A stretch of DNA of 64,000 nucleotides from Saprospirales bacterium (GCA_007695035.1 REEO01000034.1:1-64000); one strand, 5' to 3'. Counted from the stretch's first letter, positions 17,830 to 27,326 are shown. Numbers and translations are program-made. Notes: generated by a model not told the origin, from the sequence alone.

Positions 17830-18465
17830 ATGAAATTTATCGATAAGTCGCTGGAGAATTACTGCAGGGATATGAGCAGTAAACCACCTGAATATCTCAT
17901 GGAACTGGACCGGGAAACCCATCTCAAAGTGCTTTCCCCCAATATGCTCAGTGGCTATCTGCAGGGGCGTATGCTGTCCATGATCAGCAAATTGGTCAGA
18001 CCTTCAAAAGTGGTGGAAATCGGCACCTACACCGGTTACTCCGCTCTTTGTTTTGCTGAGGGCCTGGCAGACAATGGGGAGGTACACACCATCGAGGTGA
18101 ACGATGAACTGGAACCCATGATTCGCAAATATTTTGAAAAATCACCTTTTGCCAATGCCATCCACCTCCACATTGGCGATGCAACTAAAGTTATCTCAAA
18201 TCTCCCGGCCCCATTTGACCTGGTCTTTATCGACGCCGGAAAAAAGGATTATCCCCTTTACTTTGACCTGGTGATCGACAAATTGTCCAAAGGTGGTGTC
18301 ATCCTGGCGGACAATGTGCTCTGGAGCGGAAAAGTACTCCAGGAAGAAAGAGATGACGATACTGAGGCCCTTGTTTTGTTTAATGAGAAAGTCCGAAAAG
18401 ACCCCCGCGTTGAAGTGGTAATGTTGCCCGTGAGAGACGGTATTTCTGTGATTCGGAAAAAGTGA
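17830..18465 (+). CDS. SAM-dependent O-methyltransferase
   Basis: Class I Rossmann methyltransferase of the caffeoyl-CoA/catechol O-methyltransferase family, 211 residues. SAM-binding motif I is VVEIGTYTGYSAL (61-73), and the acidic residue of motif II is Glu89. The metal-dependent subgroup is indicated by Asp135 (in VFIDAGKKDY) and Asp161-Asn162 (in LADNVLW), which coordinate a divalent cation and position a catechol-like substrate. The true substrate is unknown. It may be in one transcript with the DUF4197 gene upstream. Confidence 0.92.
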   Translation: MKFIDKSLENYCRDMSSKPPEYLMELDRETHLKVLSPNMLSGYLQGRMLSMISKLVRPSKVVEIGTYTGYSALCFAEGLADNGEVHTIEVNDELEPMIRKYFEKSPFANAIHLHIGDATKVISNLPAPFDLVFIDAGKKDYPLYFDLVIDKLSKGGVILADNVLWSGKVLQEERDDDTEALVLFNEKVRKDPRVEVVMLPVRDGISVIRKK

Positions 18466-18628
18466 ATCCTTCGGAATCTACCGGTTTTTCGTGGAGAAAA
18501 ATTTTCAACGGCATTCCACCATGCTACCTCCACTTTCTCTTCTTTTCAAAATACGGAAGATATTCCTTACTTTGCTGCCATGTATTTAAGGGATTCCTAT
18601 ATCCCGCCAGAGCAAAATAATTGACCCA

Positions 18629-19759
18629 ATGAAGATGGTCCTTATCACAGATTTGGTTTTCAAAGTCGATACAAAGTCCGGCAGCGATAATGAAAACACC
18701 CTGCACTGGCTCTGTGATTGGTTGAGATTTGCTGAAAGTAGTACTGTTTTTGGTTCCTATGAAACGTGCTCCTATCTGCTTAAACTTACCGAAAAGAACC
18801 CGGTTGGGAACTTTTTGGTAAAAGAACTTCCAGGGCAGATTGGAAATTCTCTTTTCCGCCGGATTGTCAGACCCTACCAGGCTTTAACTATTGCACTCCG
18901 TTTTCTCCTGGCAGCCCGAAAATGCGACCACTTGCTAATTCATTACTCGGGAGGGCGATCTGCCATTGCGCTTTTTCTGCTACCATTTTTTTCCACGGAT
19001 GCAAAAACCGTGATTTACGACCGGAATTGGGGCGTCGGTTCCAAGCGATCCAGAACCGAGGGACTGTTGCGACTTTTGCTGGGATGGAAATTTTTTACCC
19101 GAAGATCCCAGATCTTAATTTACAATGAGCCCCTTCCGACCCAAACTGCATTCAAGTATGTGGTACAACCTCTTTATAAAAAAATTCATGCGGAAGAAAT
19201 CCGGGTGCGGAAATTCACCCCCTGCATTAAATTCTTGCACACAGGTGGTTTGGACCCCGAATTTCAGCCTGTTTTGGCGTGTAAATTGATCAGGAGATTG
19301 GTTGTAGAGGGCTACCCGGTAAAACTTCACTTCCACTGCAAGGGAAATGATAGCGAAAGAAAGCCCGTGGAAGACTTTATCAAAAGGAATGAACTGGAAG
19401 GTCAAATTCACCTGCACAGCATACCGAAAAACGGGCTATCCCTACAAGTTTTCAGGGAGGCCCATTTTTTTCTGTACCTCGTCAGGGATGCTGTTTGGCC
19501 AATTTCAATAGCAAAGGCCATGTCATTGGGTTGTCTTCCTGTAGCCACTCCGGTTGGTTGCATTCCGCAATTGATTGGTGACAATCTGGAGCGTGGTATC
19601 CTCACCATTCCAGACCCCGAAGTCATGGCCTCAAACCTCAAAGGAGTCCTCAACAATGAACCCCTCTACGCAGAAAAGGCAAATGCAGCAAGTCTATACA
19701 GTGCAAGATTTTCGCCGGAAAAAGGTCGCAGGGAAATCCTGGAAATATTGAACACTTAG
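18629..19759 (+). CDS. Glycosyltransferase, GT4-like (GT-B fold)
   Basis: A 376-residue protein with the look of a GT-B glycosyltransferase. The C-terminal half has the nucleotide-sugar domain pattern, with KFLHTGGLDPEFQPVLACKL opening the second domain and REAHFFLYLVRDAVWPISIAKAMSLGCLPVATPVG, here split into its parts: a GT4-like ISIAKAMSLG loop followed by a PVATPVGCIPQLI turn. No nearby polysaccharide cluster gives a substrate. The N-terminus (MKMVLITDLVF) lacks a strong family anchor, so the exact start among close ATGs is uncertain. Base usage resembles its neighbours. Confidence 0.75.
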   Translation: MKMVLITDLVFKVDTKSGSDNENTLHWLCDWLRFAESSTVFGSYETCSYLLKLTEKNPVGNFLVKELPGQIGNSLFRRIVRPYQALTIALRFLLAARKCDHLLIHYSGGRSAIALFLLPFFSTDAKTVIYDRNWGVGSKRSRTEGLLRLLLGWKFFTRRSQILIYNEPLPTQTAFKYVVQPLYKKIHAEEIRVRKFTPCIKFLHTGGLDPEFQPVLACKLIRRLVVEGYPVKLHFHCKGNDSERKPVEDFIKRNELEGQIHLHSIPKNGLSLQVFREAHFFLYLVRDAVWPISIAKAMSLGCLPVATPVGCIPQLIGDNLERGILTIPDPEVMASNLKGVLNNEPLYAEKANAASLYSARFSPEKGRREILEILNT

Positions 19760-19848
19760 ATCCGCTACCGGAATTCTTTTGATAAGGTGCTTTTGTCGAT
19801 AAAATCATTGTGTTGGTCAAGTATTTTGTATAGTCAGAGTACTATGTA

Positions 19849-19878
19849 TTGCAAGGTTCTATATCTATCGTACATTTG
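19849..19878 (+). promoter_or_regulatory. Bacteroidota-type promoter for padR-pspC
   Basis: TTG at 19849-19851, a spacer of exactly 19 bases, then TACATTTG at 19871-19878 match the Bacteroidota -33/-7 consensus. Transcription should begin near 19885, giving a leader of about 170 bases before padR. PadR regulators often repress their own operon, so an operator near here is expected but not identified. Confidence 0.7.
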
Positions 19879-19935
19879 CAGTGATTAAAGCAGCTAAAAT
19901 GTGGTAACAATTGAGGGGGAAGGAAGCAAAAACTA

Positions 19936-19986
19936 CCGGAAAAATTGTTGTATTTACTGTTAGGATTCCGGTAAAACTTTTTCCGG
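19936..19986 (+). other. Inverted repeat in the padR leader
   Basis: CCGGAAAAA at 19936-19944 is matched by its exact complement TTTTTCCGG at 19978-19986, with 33 bases between. It lies inside the predicted untranslated leader, so it could form an RNA hairpin or serve as a split operator; nothing in the sequence decides between these. The T-run precedes the second GC arm rather than following it, so it is not a standard terminator. Confidence 0.45.
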
Positions 19987-20056
19987 GGGCAATCCAGACC
20001 GGAAGAACCGATTTTCGCGCTTAAGCAACAGTCTAACCACAGGAAAAGATTTTTGA

Positions 20057-20398
20057 ATGAAAATGGATAATATTCAAAGACAGATGAAAAAGGGGGTATT
20101 GGAGATGTGCATACTCGCCATAATCTCCAGAGGAGAAGTTTATACCTCTGAGATCATTGAGAAGCTTAAAGAAGCAGAATTAATTATTGTTGAAGGGACT
20201 TTATACCCGATGCTAAGTCGTTTAAAATCTGCGGGCTATCTCGAATACAACTGGCGGGAGAGCAAGTATGGCCCGCCCCGGAAATACTATCAATTGACGG
20301 CGGCAGGAAGTGAATTTTTGAATAATCTGGAGGGATCCTGGGGGAAACTGGTAAACTCTGTTGAAAACATTGTAGAAAAAAATTCGAATCATGAATAA
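20057..20398 (+). CDS. PadR family transcriptional regulator
   Basis: A 113-residue winged-helix regulator. The DNA-binding PadR domain spans about 12-100: MKKGVLEMCILAIISRGEVY opens helix 1-2, EAELIIVEGTLYPMLSRLKS is the recognition helix region, and GPPRKYYQLTAAG is the wing. It is the short form lacking a long C-terminal dimerisation domain, as in phenolic-acid or multidrug regulators. The start could also be the ATG two codons later. Its last 8 bases overlap the pspC gene, so translation is coupled. A padR-pspC pair is common in Bacteroidota and suggests control of an envelope-stress protein. Confidence 0.92.
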   Translation: MKMDNIQRQMKKGVLEMCILAIISRGEVYTSEIIEKLKEAELIIVEGTLYPMLSRLKSAGYLEYNWRESKYGPPRKYYQLTAAGSEFLNNLEGSWGKLVNSVENIVEKNSNHE

Positions 20399-21050
20399 AG
20401 TAGTCAATATTAATTTAGGAGGCATGCCATTTACGGTGGATGACTCTGCCTATGAAAAGCTAAGCCGATACTTAAAATTGTTGAGTGTCCACTTTGAAAA
20501 GACAGAGGGCTCCGATGAAATTCTCAAAGACATAGAAGTGCGTATGGCTGAAATCATCCAGGGCAATTTGAATGACCGAAAAATTGTCAACGATTCGGAT
20601 GTCTCGATGGCCATTGACATCATGGGTACCCCAAAAGACCTGGGAGCCGAGATGGATTGGGAAGAAATCAATGCCACTGAAGACCACCGAAACAAATCCA
20701 AAGCAGGTGAAACCCGCTACAAAACCGGCAAAAAACTTTTCAGGGATCCTCAAAATTCGATTATTTCGGGTACCTGTTCCGGTTTGGCTGCATATTTTGG
20801 GGTTCACGACCCCGTGTGGGTGCGCGTTGCTTTTGTAATTTCCTTTCTGATATCAGGAGGAGCCATTGCTGTTCTATACATAGTGCTTTGGGCAATAACC
20901 CCGGAAGCAATAACGGCCAAAGACCGGTTGATGATGAGGGGAGAAAAGATCGATGTAGATGCCATTTCTAAAAAGGTGAGGGAGGAGTTTGACAAAGTGG
21001 AGAAGCAGTTTTCTGATTTCGGCAATTCTTTCAAGTCCAAAAAAGAATGA
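20391..21050 (+). CDS. PspC domain-containing membrane protein
   Basis: A 219-residue protein. The N-terminal 100 residues (VNINLGGMPFTVDDSAYEKL, then a charge-rich helical part ending at MGTPKDLG) form the cytoplasmic extension seen in Bacteroidota PspC proteins. The PspC domain proper is at about 115-175, with LFRDPQNSIISGTCSGLAAY and a pair of hydrophobic stretches (VWVRVAFVISFLISGG and AIAVLYIVLWAITP). The C-terminus is helical and highly charged (KKVREEFDKVEKQFSDF). PspC domains sense or respond to membrane stress in phage-shock systems; no pspA gene is next to it. It overlaps padR by 8 bases. Confidence 0.9.
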   Translation: MNKVVNINLGGMPFTVDDSAYEKLSRYLKLLSVHFEKTEGSDEILKDIEVRMAEIIQGNLNDRKIVNDSDVSMAIDIMGTPKDLGAEMDWEEINATEDHRNKSKAGETRYKTGKKLFRDPQNSIISGTCSGLAAYFGVHDPVWVRVAFVISFLISGGAIAVLYIVLWAITPEAITAKDRLMMRGEKIDVDAISKKVREEFDKVEKQFSDFGNSFKSKKE

Positions 21051-21188
21051 TTCCTGATTGCCCCTCACTGCCTCTTTTCATTCACTTGCGGAATGGCTAC
21101 ACTCCGTCAAAATAAAAATCACTGGAACAATGTAGCACCTAGCTATATGACAGTTATTCCGAGGATAGAAGCCGGTTCTTTTCACCAC

Positions 21189-21701
21189 TTACTTGTACCA
21201 GGAGGCGTATTTCACGTAGTTTTTTGAAGTTCTCTTTATAAAAAAGTCAATTTGCTCCTCCGACAGGGGTTTGACCTTTTTTGCCGGCATCCCCATATAG
21301 AGGTAACCGGATTCCAAAACCCGACCTTCGGGAATAAGAGCCCCGGCCGCTATCATGGTAAATGAAGGAATCTCCGCACCGTCCAGCACCATAGCACCCA
21401 TTCCAACAATGGTATTGTCGTGAAGAGTGCAGCCGTGAATAATGGCATTGTGACCGATGGATACATTGTCACCGATGCTGGTGCCAAACTTTTCGTAGGT
21501 GCAGTGCACAGTGGCGTTGTCCTGAATATTGACCCGGTTACCGATTCGCACTGCATTTACATCGCCCCTTACCACCGCATTGAACCAAATGCTACATTCG
21601 TCACCCAGTGTTACATCACCTGTCAGCACAGCTGTTTCTGCCAAAAAACATTGGTTGCCGAAAACGGGCGTTATCCCTCGAACTTTTTTGATGATGGCCA
21701 T
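21189..21701 (-). CDS. Gamma carbonic anhydrase family protein
   Basis: Left-handed beta-helix protein of the YrdA/PaaY/gamma-CA family, 170 residues and cytosolic. Hexapeptide repeats run through about 15-125. The three zinc-ligand histidines of gamma carbonic anhydrases are present: His66 (ATVHCT), His84 and His89 (SIGHNAIIHG). The catalytic loop glutamates of archaeal Cam are not evident, so activity is uncertain, as for most YrdA-like members. The start MAIIKKVRG is preferred to an ATG 16 codons upstream because the family begins here. It follows the TraB/GumN gene on the same strand after 84 bases. Confidence 0.93.
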   Translation of the reverse strand: MAIIKKVRGITPVFGNQCFLAETAVLTGDVTLGDECSIWFNAVVRGDVNAVRIGNRVNIQDNATVHCTYEKFGTSIGDNVSIGHNAIIHGCTLHDNTIVGMGAMVLDGAEIPSFTMIAAGALIPEGRVLESGYLYMGMPAKKVKPLSEEQIDFFIKRTSKNYVKYASWYK

Positions 21702-21785
21702 AGGATTGTTTCTATAAGATATTACAAAACCCCGCATCGTACATTTCACCTCAGCCCCAGTTTACGGGAATCAATAGCGAGTCTC

Positions 21786-22739
21786 TTAATTTTTTACCGG
21801 GGTGAGGGTATACCCCTCCTTTCTAAGCAGCCGAATCACTCCTTCATCGCCTCCGAGGTGACCGGCCCCCACTGCAAAAAAGACCGGTTGTTGTCGCATT
21901 TTTTCAATCATTGGCTCAATCCAGGCTTTATTCCTGCTCTCCAGAATGAGATAGGTAAAATCTCCAAAGCCCGCATCGTCCTCGTTTATCATTTGGGCCA
22001 TTGCCTCGATGTCCTGGGAGGTGTAGATGCTCACGATTTCATCAAACCCCGCACTACCATTGTCGCCTACCGGGTTTTTGATGGATTCTACCAACATATC
22101 TGCCTGCATTTTGTAGGGAATAGAGTCAAACAGGCTGATTTGAAATTCTATACTTTCCAATCCGCCTACGGGTTTTCCGGCAGCTTCAGCCAGATTATTA
22201 AGTTCTATTTCATAGGATTTTGTTTGGCCCCCTGCACTGCCAAAAAGATCCAGGTCGAGACCTCCGAATTCTGAATCTCCGGTGAGGATGGTTAGAAACA
22301 TCGGTTTGATGCGCTCCATCATAAACATGGGCAGACCCATATTTTGAAAGTGTTCGCTCACCAGCTCATAATCTTCTTCCGACATCAAATCGCTCAGGGT
22401 GGTATTGTCCCGCATAAAGGCCATTTGAAAGAGATTGAGTTGGGAACCGATGTCTGTCATTTCATTCATGTCGATTTCAAAAACCACTTTCTCTGTTTTA
22501 TCAAAAGCGGAAAGGGTCCCCGCCGGCCAGAAAAAATCATCGGCCGATATGAGGTGAATAGTTCCAAACAAATAGGACGTGTGCTTCAGGTCGTTACCCG
22601 AAATTTCCCAGAGGAGCGCATTGGCGAGTGGTTCATCAGCGGCACGTACCTGTTCGCCAGCTTTGGGTGAACAGGCGGCCAGGACGGTGGCTGAAATGAC
22701 TGTAAGAGTGATCAATGCCCAGGATAATATATTTTTCAT
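21786..22739 (-). CDS. TraB/GumN family lipoprotein
   Basis: A 317-residue lipoprotein: hydrophobic signal followed by lipobox VLAAC with Cys23 as the acylation site. The TraB/GumN fold is shown by the first motif YLFGTIHLISADDFFWP and the closing motif FFAVGAGHLGGDEGVIRLLR; the G-x-x-H in each is the conserved pair thought to bind metal in Tiki-like proteases of this family. Hydrolase activity is plausible but unproven for bacterial members. It likely sits in a periplasm-facing membrane. A minus-strand -7-like box (CAAACGTA on the plus strand at 22768-22775) lies 29 bases before the start, without a clear -33. Confidence 0.9.
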   Translation of the reverse strand: MKNILSWALITLTVISATVLAACSPKAGEQVRAADEPLANALLWEISGNDLKHTSYLFGTIHLISADDFFWPAGTLSAFDKTEKVVFEIDMNEMTDIGSQLNLFQMAFMRDNTTLSDLMSEEDYELVSEHFQNMGLPMFMMERIKPMFLTILTGDSEFGGLDLDLFGSAGGQTKSYEIELNNLAEAAGKPVGGLESIEFQISLFDSIPYKMQADMLVESIKNPVGDNGSAGFDEIVSIYTSQDIEAMAQMINEDDAGFGDFTYLILESRNKAWIEPMIEKMRQQPVFFAVGAGHLGGDEGVIRLLRKEGYTLTPVKN

Positions 22740-22795
22740 GGTGTCTATTTTCTTAGTGATTTTAGTTCAAACGTATAAAGATCGAATTACCTTGC

Positions 22796-23569
22796 TTATT
22801 TTCTTTTATTGCCGGCTTGAATTCCGGTCTTAAAATTGCGCTGTCTGGCTATTTCGTAGAGCAAAATTCCCGTTGCTACCGAGACATTGTAAGATTCTGT
22901 TTGTCCAATCTGAGGAATGTGAATCCAACTATCAGCATTTCGCATCAGGTGTGGTCGTACGCCCTTTTCCTCCGAACCAACTACCAAAGCCAGCGGCCCA
23001 CTCAAGTCGGATTCGTGAGCAGATTTACCGGATTTTACATCGGTAATAACAATCCCTATGCCGTGAAGTTTCATGTGCTTGAGTGCTGTCAGCAAACTCG
23101 GGACCCTGCAAAGTGGGATATTCAACAGTGCTCCGGCCGATGCTTTAATACTTACTTCATTGATCTTAGCGCTACCACCCTCAGGAAGAATGATGGCCGA
23201 GACCCCTAGCAACTCTGCACTTCTCGCTATTGCTCCCAGATTCCTGACATCACTCACCTGATCCAGAACTAAAAATACAGGATCACCCTTTTCATACATA
23301 AGTTGATCCACCGTATCCTCAAATGGTGAAAAGTCCAGCACAGCTGTTTGTGCAACCACTCCCTGGTGCATGGCTTTAGACACACCATCCAGGACATGAA
23401 CAGGTACCCTTTGCAGTGGTATATTTTTTTCCTTGCACAACTTCCTCAACTTTATCTCAACTTCGCCGGTTAATTTCTGGTCGATCATCACCTTGTCCAA
23501 AGACATACCAGACTCTATGGCACCCAGCACCGGCTTACGTCCTGCTATAATTTGCGTTGAATTTTTCAA
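22796..23569 (-). CDS. rlmB: 23S rRNA (guanosine-2'-O-)-methyltransferase RlmB
   Basis: SPOUT-class methyltransferase of the TrmH/RlmB family, 257 residues. RlmB methylates the ribose of G2251 in 23S rRNA. An N-terminal L30e-like RNA-binding domain (residues 1-75; IAGRKPVLGAIESG) is followed by the knotted catalytic domain with motif 1 DVRNLGAIARSAELLGV, motif 2 LALVVGSEEKGV and motif 3 QTESYNVSVATGILLYE. The presence of the substrate-binding domain supports RlmB over TrmL. It ends in a short basic tail. It is divergent from the large metalloprotease gene. Confidence 0.93.
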   Translation of the reverse strand: MKNSTQIIAGRKPVLGAIESGMSLDKVMIDQKLTGEVEIKLRKLCKEKNIPLQRVPVHVLDGVSKAMHQGVVAQTAVLDFSPFEDTVDQLMYEKGDPVFLVLDQVSDVRNLGAIARSAELLGVSAIILPEGGSAKINEVSIKASAGALLNIPLCRVPSLLTALKHMKLHGIGIVITDVKSGKSAHESDLSGPLALVVGSEEKGVRPHLMRNADSWIHIPQIGQTESYNVSVATGILLYEIARQRNFKTGIQAGNKRK

Positions 23570-23699
23570 AATTTTATATGGTTTTAAAGCGCTTAGCCAT
23601 TTATTGTTGGCTACAATGTTAAGGGATTTTTAAATAAGCAAAATGAAGGCTGACCACCTGCGTTAAAAAGCTAACTTCACTTAATAAAATTGATTCAAT

Positions 23700-26600
23700 A
23701 TGTGGAAATACGTTTACCTCACTTTACTAATCTTACCTGCCTGGTTGAATGGCAATGCCCAAAATCAGGAAAATCCGGCAGATAATTTCGCACAACACTT
23801 ACAAAAATACGCATCAGATTGGAATCTGACTGCAAATGACCTGATGGAATTCAGAGTCAGGGATAAATACACCAGCCGTCACACAGGGGCGAAACACATA
23901 TATCTGAACCAACAGTACAACGGCCTCGATGTTTACAACGCCATAGTAACTCTGACCCTGCGTCCCGATGGGGAACCGCTTTCTGCATTCAGTAGATTCG
24001 TACCGGAGCTCGAGCATAAAATTGTGGGAGAGCGACCCACCATGGCAGCTATTGATGCCGTGGTAGCTGCATTCAGCGAAGTCGGAATTGAAGCGGAGGC
24101 CAGTGACTTTGTGCTGTCTGAGCTCCGAGAAGACAAAGTAATCTTTCGCGCTGAGAAGTTTTCGAGATCCGACATACCTGTAGAACTGGTATATCAACCG
24201 CTTCAGGATGGCCAAATTGAACTCGCATACGATTTGTCATTTGATCCTGAGAGTCAATTGGATTATTGGAGTATTCGCACCAGTGCTATAGATGGGCGTG
24301 TTTTGGATAAAGTGAGTTGGACTGTGAGCTGCAACCTTGATGACATCCCCAGCCATCGCCACACTCAGAGTTGCTTTTCTAAACGAGCGGAGCAAGGATA
24401 CTCTGCAAGGGGTGCGGATGGAGTTGTTGCCGATAATCTGCACTTTGGCGCAAAGAGACTGGGCCAGGTAAATGAGGAAAGTGCATACAGGGTTGTTCCA
24501 TTCCCTTACGAAAGTCCGATTCACGGGGATTTTGAATTGGTGGAAAGTCCTTACGATGAAGAGTTTTCCCCCCTGGGGTGGCACAGTATATCCCCCGGTG
24601 ATCAGCCTGATTATACCACTACAAGAGGCAACAATGTAATTGCTTTTGTAGATCGGCAGGGAAGTGGTTCTCCCGATATTTCAGTTGACGGAGGAAGTAA
24701 TTTGGTATTTGATTTCCCCTTTGATCAGGATTGGGAGCCGGAGGAGTACATGGAAGCTGCTGTTACCAATTTGTTTTACTGGAACAACATCCTCCACGAT
24801 TTTTCCATGGCGTATGGATTTGATGAAGCGGCGGGAAACTTTCAGGTGACAAATTTAACCGGTCAGGGCCAGGGTAATGATCCTGTACAAGCTATATCAC
24901 AATCCGGTGCCAATACCGGCTTCAATTTCAACAACGCTACCTTCTCTTCTCCCCCTGACGGCAATCCGGGCACCATGAATATGTTTGTCTGGACCAGAAA
25001 CAGTGCCGATGCCAGCTTGCTTACGGTGGAGGAACCAGCTGAGGTGGCCGGTTCGTATGAAACCGGAACCGCTACTTTTGGAGCTTCGATAACCGAAGAC
25101 CCTATCATTGCCGATGTGGTAATAGTTAATGATGGTGTTGGTATTGTAACCGATGCCTGTGAGGATATAATCAACAGTTCAGAAATTGCAGGCAATATTG
25201 CACTTATTGATCGCGGACAGTGCGAATTTGGTGCCAAGGTGCTGAATGCGGAGCAAAGCGGTGCTATTGCAGTTATAATTTGCAACAACCGATCAGGAGG
25301 AATAGTCAATATGGCTCCTGGAGCAGTGGGTGATTTGGTTAGCATTCCTTCGGTATTTATCTCGCAGAGTGATTGCAATATCATACGTGCCCATGCTGAA
25401 AACGGACTTAAGGTTAGACTGCAAAGACCGGAAATTGGTGGTCCTGATATGTACGATGCCTCATTCGACAATGGGATTATTGCCCACGAATTTGCCCACG
25501 GGATTTCCCTAAGAATGACAGGTGGGCCATCTTCATCCGGCTGTCTGTCCAATTCACAAAACGGAAATCGAAGCGACGGACAGCAAATGGGAGAAGCATG
25601 GAGTGACTTTTTTACACTAATTACAGGTATGAGAGCCGGCGACACCAGAAACACCAACCGGGGTGTTGGAAATTACGTAATCCGGGCTTCGACAGATGCG
25701 AGGGGTATCAGATCGTATCCATACAACTACAACATGGATGCCAATCCGGTCACCTATTACGACACCTACGATGCGTCTGTTCCACATGGAGTCGGGCACG
25801 TTTTTGCCTCCATGCTCTGGGATCTGTTATGGGCCATGATTGATGAATACGGTTTTGATCCCGATTGGTACCGCGGAACAGGTGGAAACAACATGGCTGT
25901 CCAACTGGTTATGGACGGATTGAAAATACAGCCCTGTAATCCCGGTTTTGTGGATGGAAGAGATGCCATACTGGCTGCAGATGAATTGCTTTACGACGGG
26001 GCTAATCAGTGTCTTATCTGGAGTGTTTTTGCCAGACGAGGGTTGGGGTTCGGAGCAGAACAGGGAAATCCTATGAGAGTCAGAGATGCCAGGGAGTCCT
26101 ACGAGTTGCCTCCCACTTGTCTTCCTACTGTAAAAATTCACAAAGAAATGACCCCCAATATTGAAGCGGGTGATAATATCGATGTACAACTTAGACTGGT
26201 CAGCCACAAAAGTGAAAATCCCACCGGCGTGGAGATTAGGGACCAAATTCCCGAGAACACCTCAGTAATTCACGAATCGCTTCCCGCCGGTGCATCGGTA
26301 GATGGAAACGAGGTTGTTATTACGGTGGGTGAGCTTGATTTTGATCAGGATTTAGTCTTTGACTACCAACTCGCCACAGATATAGACCTTTTTTCAAAAA
26401 TCATTTTGGAAGAGGACAATGAAGATCAGGCAAGTAATCGGTTTATTCCCGGGGCACTCGTTGGAAATGATTTCTTCGAACTCACTACAACCGATGCCTT
26501 TTCAGGAAGTCAATCCTGGTTTGCTCCCAACACCAACCGCACCAACGATCAATCACTTACATATACGATTCCAATTGAAGTGGAAGGAGAATTTCCGGTG

Positions 26601-27302
26601 CTTAGGGTCGCACATAGATACCATACGGAAGATGGGACCGACGGGGGATTGATCAGTGTCTCCAACGATGGTCTTGTTTCTCAAATCGACCTTGGATATG
26701 CTATGTTCAGAGAAGACTATCCAAACCGCATCTCCGGTGCAACCTTTTCCCAGGGAGACTTAAAGGCATTTTCCGGAAACTCACAGGACTGGGTGCAGAC
26801 TTATGCAGACCTCTCTGATTTCAGAGGTGAAACCCTGTTTTTACAGTTCAGGTTTGGCAGTGACAATAACGTAAGCATGGAGGGTTGGTACATTGACGAT
26901 TTTGAGGTTTTTGAAGCGCACAACTACAACAGCGAGGTGGTGGTCATATCAGATAATGGTATAGAAGCTACGGCTTATGCAGGTGGGCGCGGCACTATTG
27001 TTGAACCACAGCTCCCCGTCTCCACAGAAGAGCCGGTTGTTGAACACCCCTCGATAAGTTTGTTCCCCAATCCGGCGAGGGACTTCCTCAATATAGTTCT
27101 GAGAGAAATGCCGGCCGAGAGAAATGCCAGTCTTGTTATCACCGATGTGAAAGGCAGACAGGTAGATAACCGCAGTATTTCCATTGAAGGATCCCATCAG
27201 AGTGAAAAAATTGATGTGAGCGGTCTCCCTTCAGGGACGTACAATATTTCCCTGGTGACAAATGGATCGGTGTGGACAGAGCGTTTTATCGTAGTAAAAT
27301 AA
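23700..27302 (+). CDS. Secreted M36 (fungalysin) metalloprotease with PA domain and T9SS sorting domain
   Basis: A 1200-residue exported protease. It has a signal peptide (1-20), an FTP-like propeptide region to about 200, and the M36 catalytic domain with His596-Glu597-x-x-His600 (HEFAHG) and the third zinc ligand Glu632 (GEAWSDFF). A PA (protease-associated) domain, about 465-578, is inserted before the HExxH helix (LIDRGQCEFGAKVLNAEQSG is its core). After about 815 comes a DUF11-like beta domain, then a jelly-roll-like segment (about 920-1095). The last 80 residues form a T9SS type A sorting domain (SLFPNPARDFLNI, then LPSGTYNISL and a short basic end). It should be carried across the outer membrane by T9SS. 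Its own terminator follows. Confidence 0.94.
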   Translation: MWKYVYLTLLILPAWLNGNAQNQENPADNFAQHLQKYASDWNLTANDLMEFRVRDKYTSRHTGAKHIYLNQQYNGLDVYNAIVTLTLRPDGEPLSAFSRFVPELEHKIVGERPTMAAIDAVVAAFSEVGIEAEASDFVLSELREDKVIFRAEKFSRSDIPVELVYQPLQDGQIELAYDLSFDPESQLDYWSIRTSAIDGRVLDKVSWTVSCNLDDIPSHRHTQSCFSKRAEQGYSARGADGVVADNLHFGAKRLGQVNEESAYRVVPFPYESPIHGDFELVESPYDEEFSPLGWHSISPGDQPDYTTTRGNNVIAFVDRQGSGSPDISVDGGSNLVFDFPFDQDWEPEEYMEAAVTNLFYWNNILHDFSMAYGFDEAAGNFQVTNLTGQGQGNDPVQAISQSGANTGFNFNNATFSSPPDGNPGTMNMFVWTRNSADASLLTVEEPAEVAGSYETGTATFGASITEDPIIADVVIVNDGVGIVTDACEDIINSSEIAGNIALIDRGQCEFGAKVLNAEQSGAIAVIICNNRSGGIVNMAPGAVGDLVSIPSVFISQSDCNIIRAHAENGLKVRLQRPEIGGPDMYDASFDNGIIAHEFAHGISLRMTGGPSSSGCLSNSQNGNRSDGQQMGEAWSDFFTLITGMRAGDTRNTNRGVGNYVIRASTDARGIRSYPYNYNMDANPVTYYDTYDASVPHGVGHVFASMLWDLLWAMIDEYGFDPDWYRGTGGNNMAVQLVMDGLKIQPCNPGFVDGRDAILAADELLYDGANQCLIWSVFARRGLGFGAEQGNPMRVRDARESYELPPTCLPTVKIHKEMTPNIEAGDNIDVQLRLVSHKSENPTGVEIRDQIPENTSVIHESLPAGASVDGNEVVITVGELDFDQDLVFDYQLATDIDLFSKIILEEDNEDQASNRFIPGALVGNDFFELTTTDAFSGSQSWFAPNTNRTNDQSLTYTIPIEVEGEFPVLRVAHRYHTEDGTDGGLISVSNDGLVSQIDLGYAMFREDYPNRISGATFSQGDLKAFSGNSQDWVQTYADLSDFRGETLFLQFRFGSDNNVSMEGWYIDDFEVFEAHNYNSEVVVISDNGIEATAYAGGRGTIVEPQLPVSTEEPVVEHPSISLFPNPARDFLNIVLREMPAERNASLVITDVKGRQVDNRSISIEGSHQSEKIDVSGLPSGTYNISLVTNGSVWTERFIVVK

Positions 27303-27326
27303 TTTCCTAGACATAAAGATAGTACG

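Noticed and set aside
21420-22274. 284-codon open frame antisense to the gamma carbonic anhydrase and TraB genes
   Set aside because: It runs across two well-supported genes on the other strand and has no protein-like composition or match.
24863-25657. 264-codon open frame antisense to the M36 protease
   Set aside because: It lies wholly within the catalytic and PA region of a clear gene; its Ser/Pro/Ile-rich product is typical of antisense frames.
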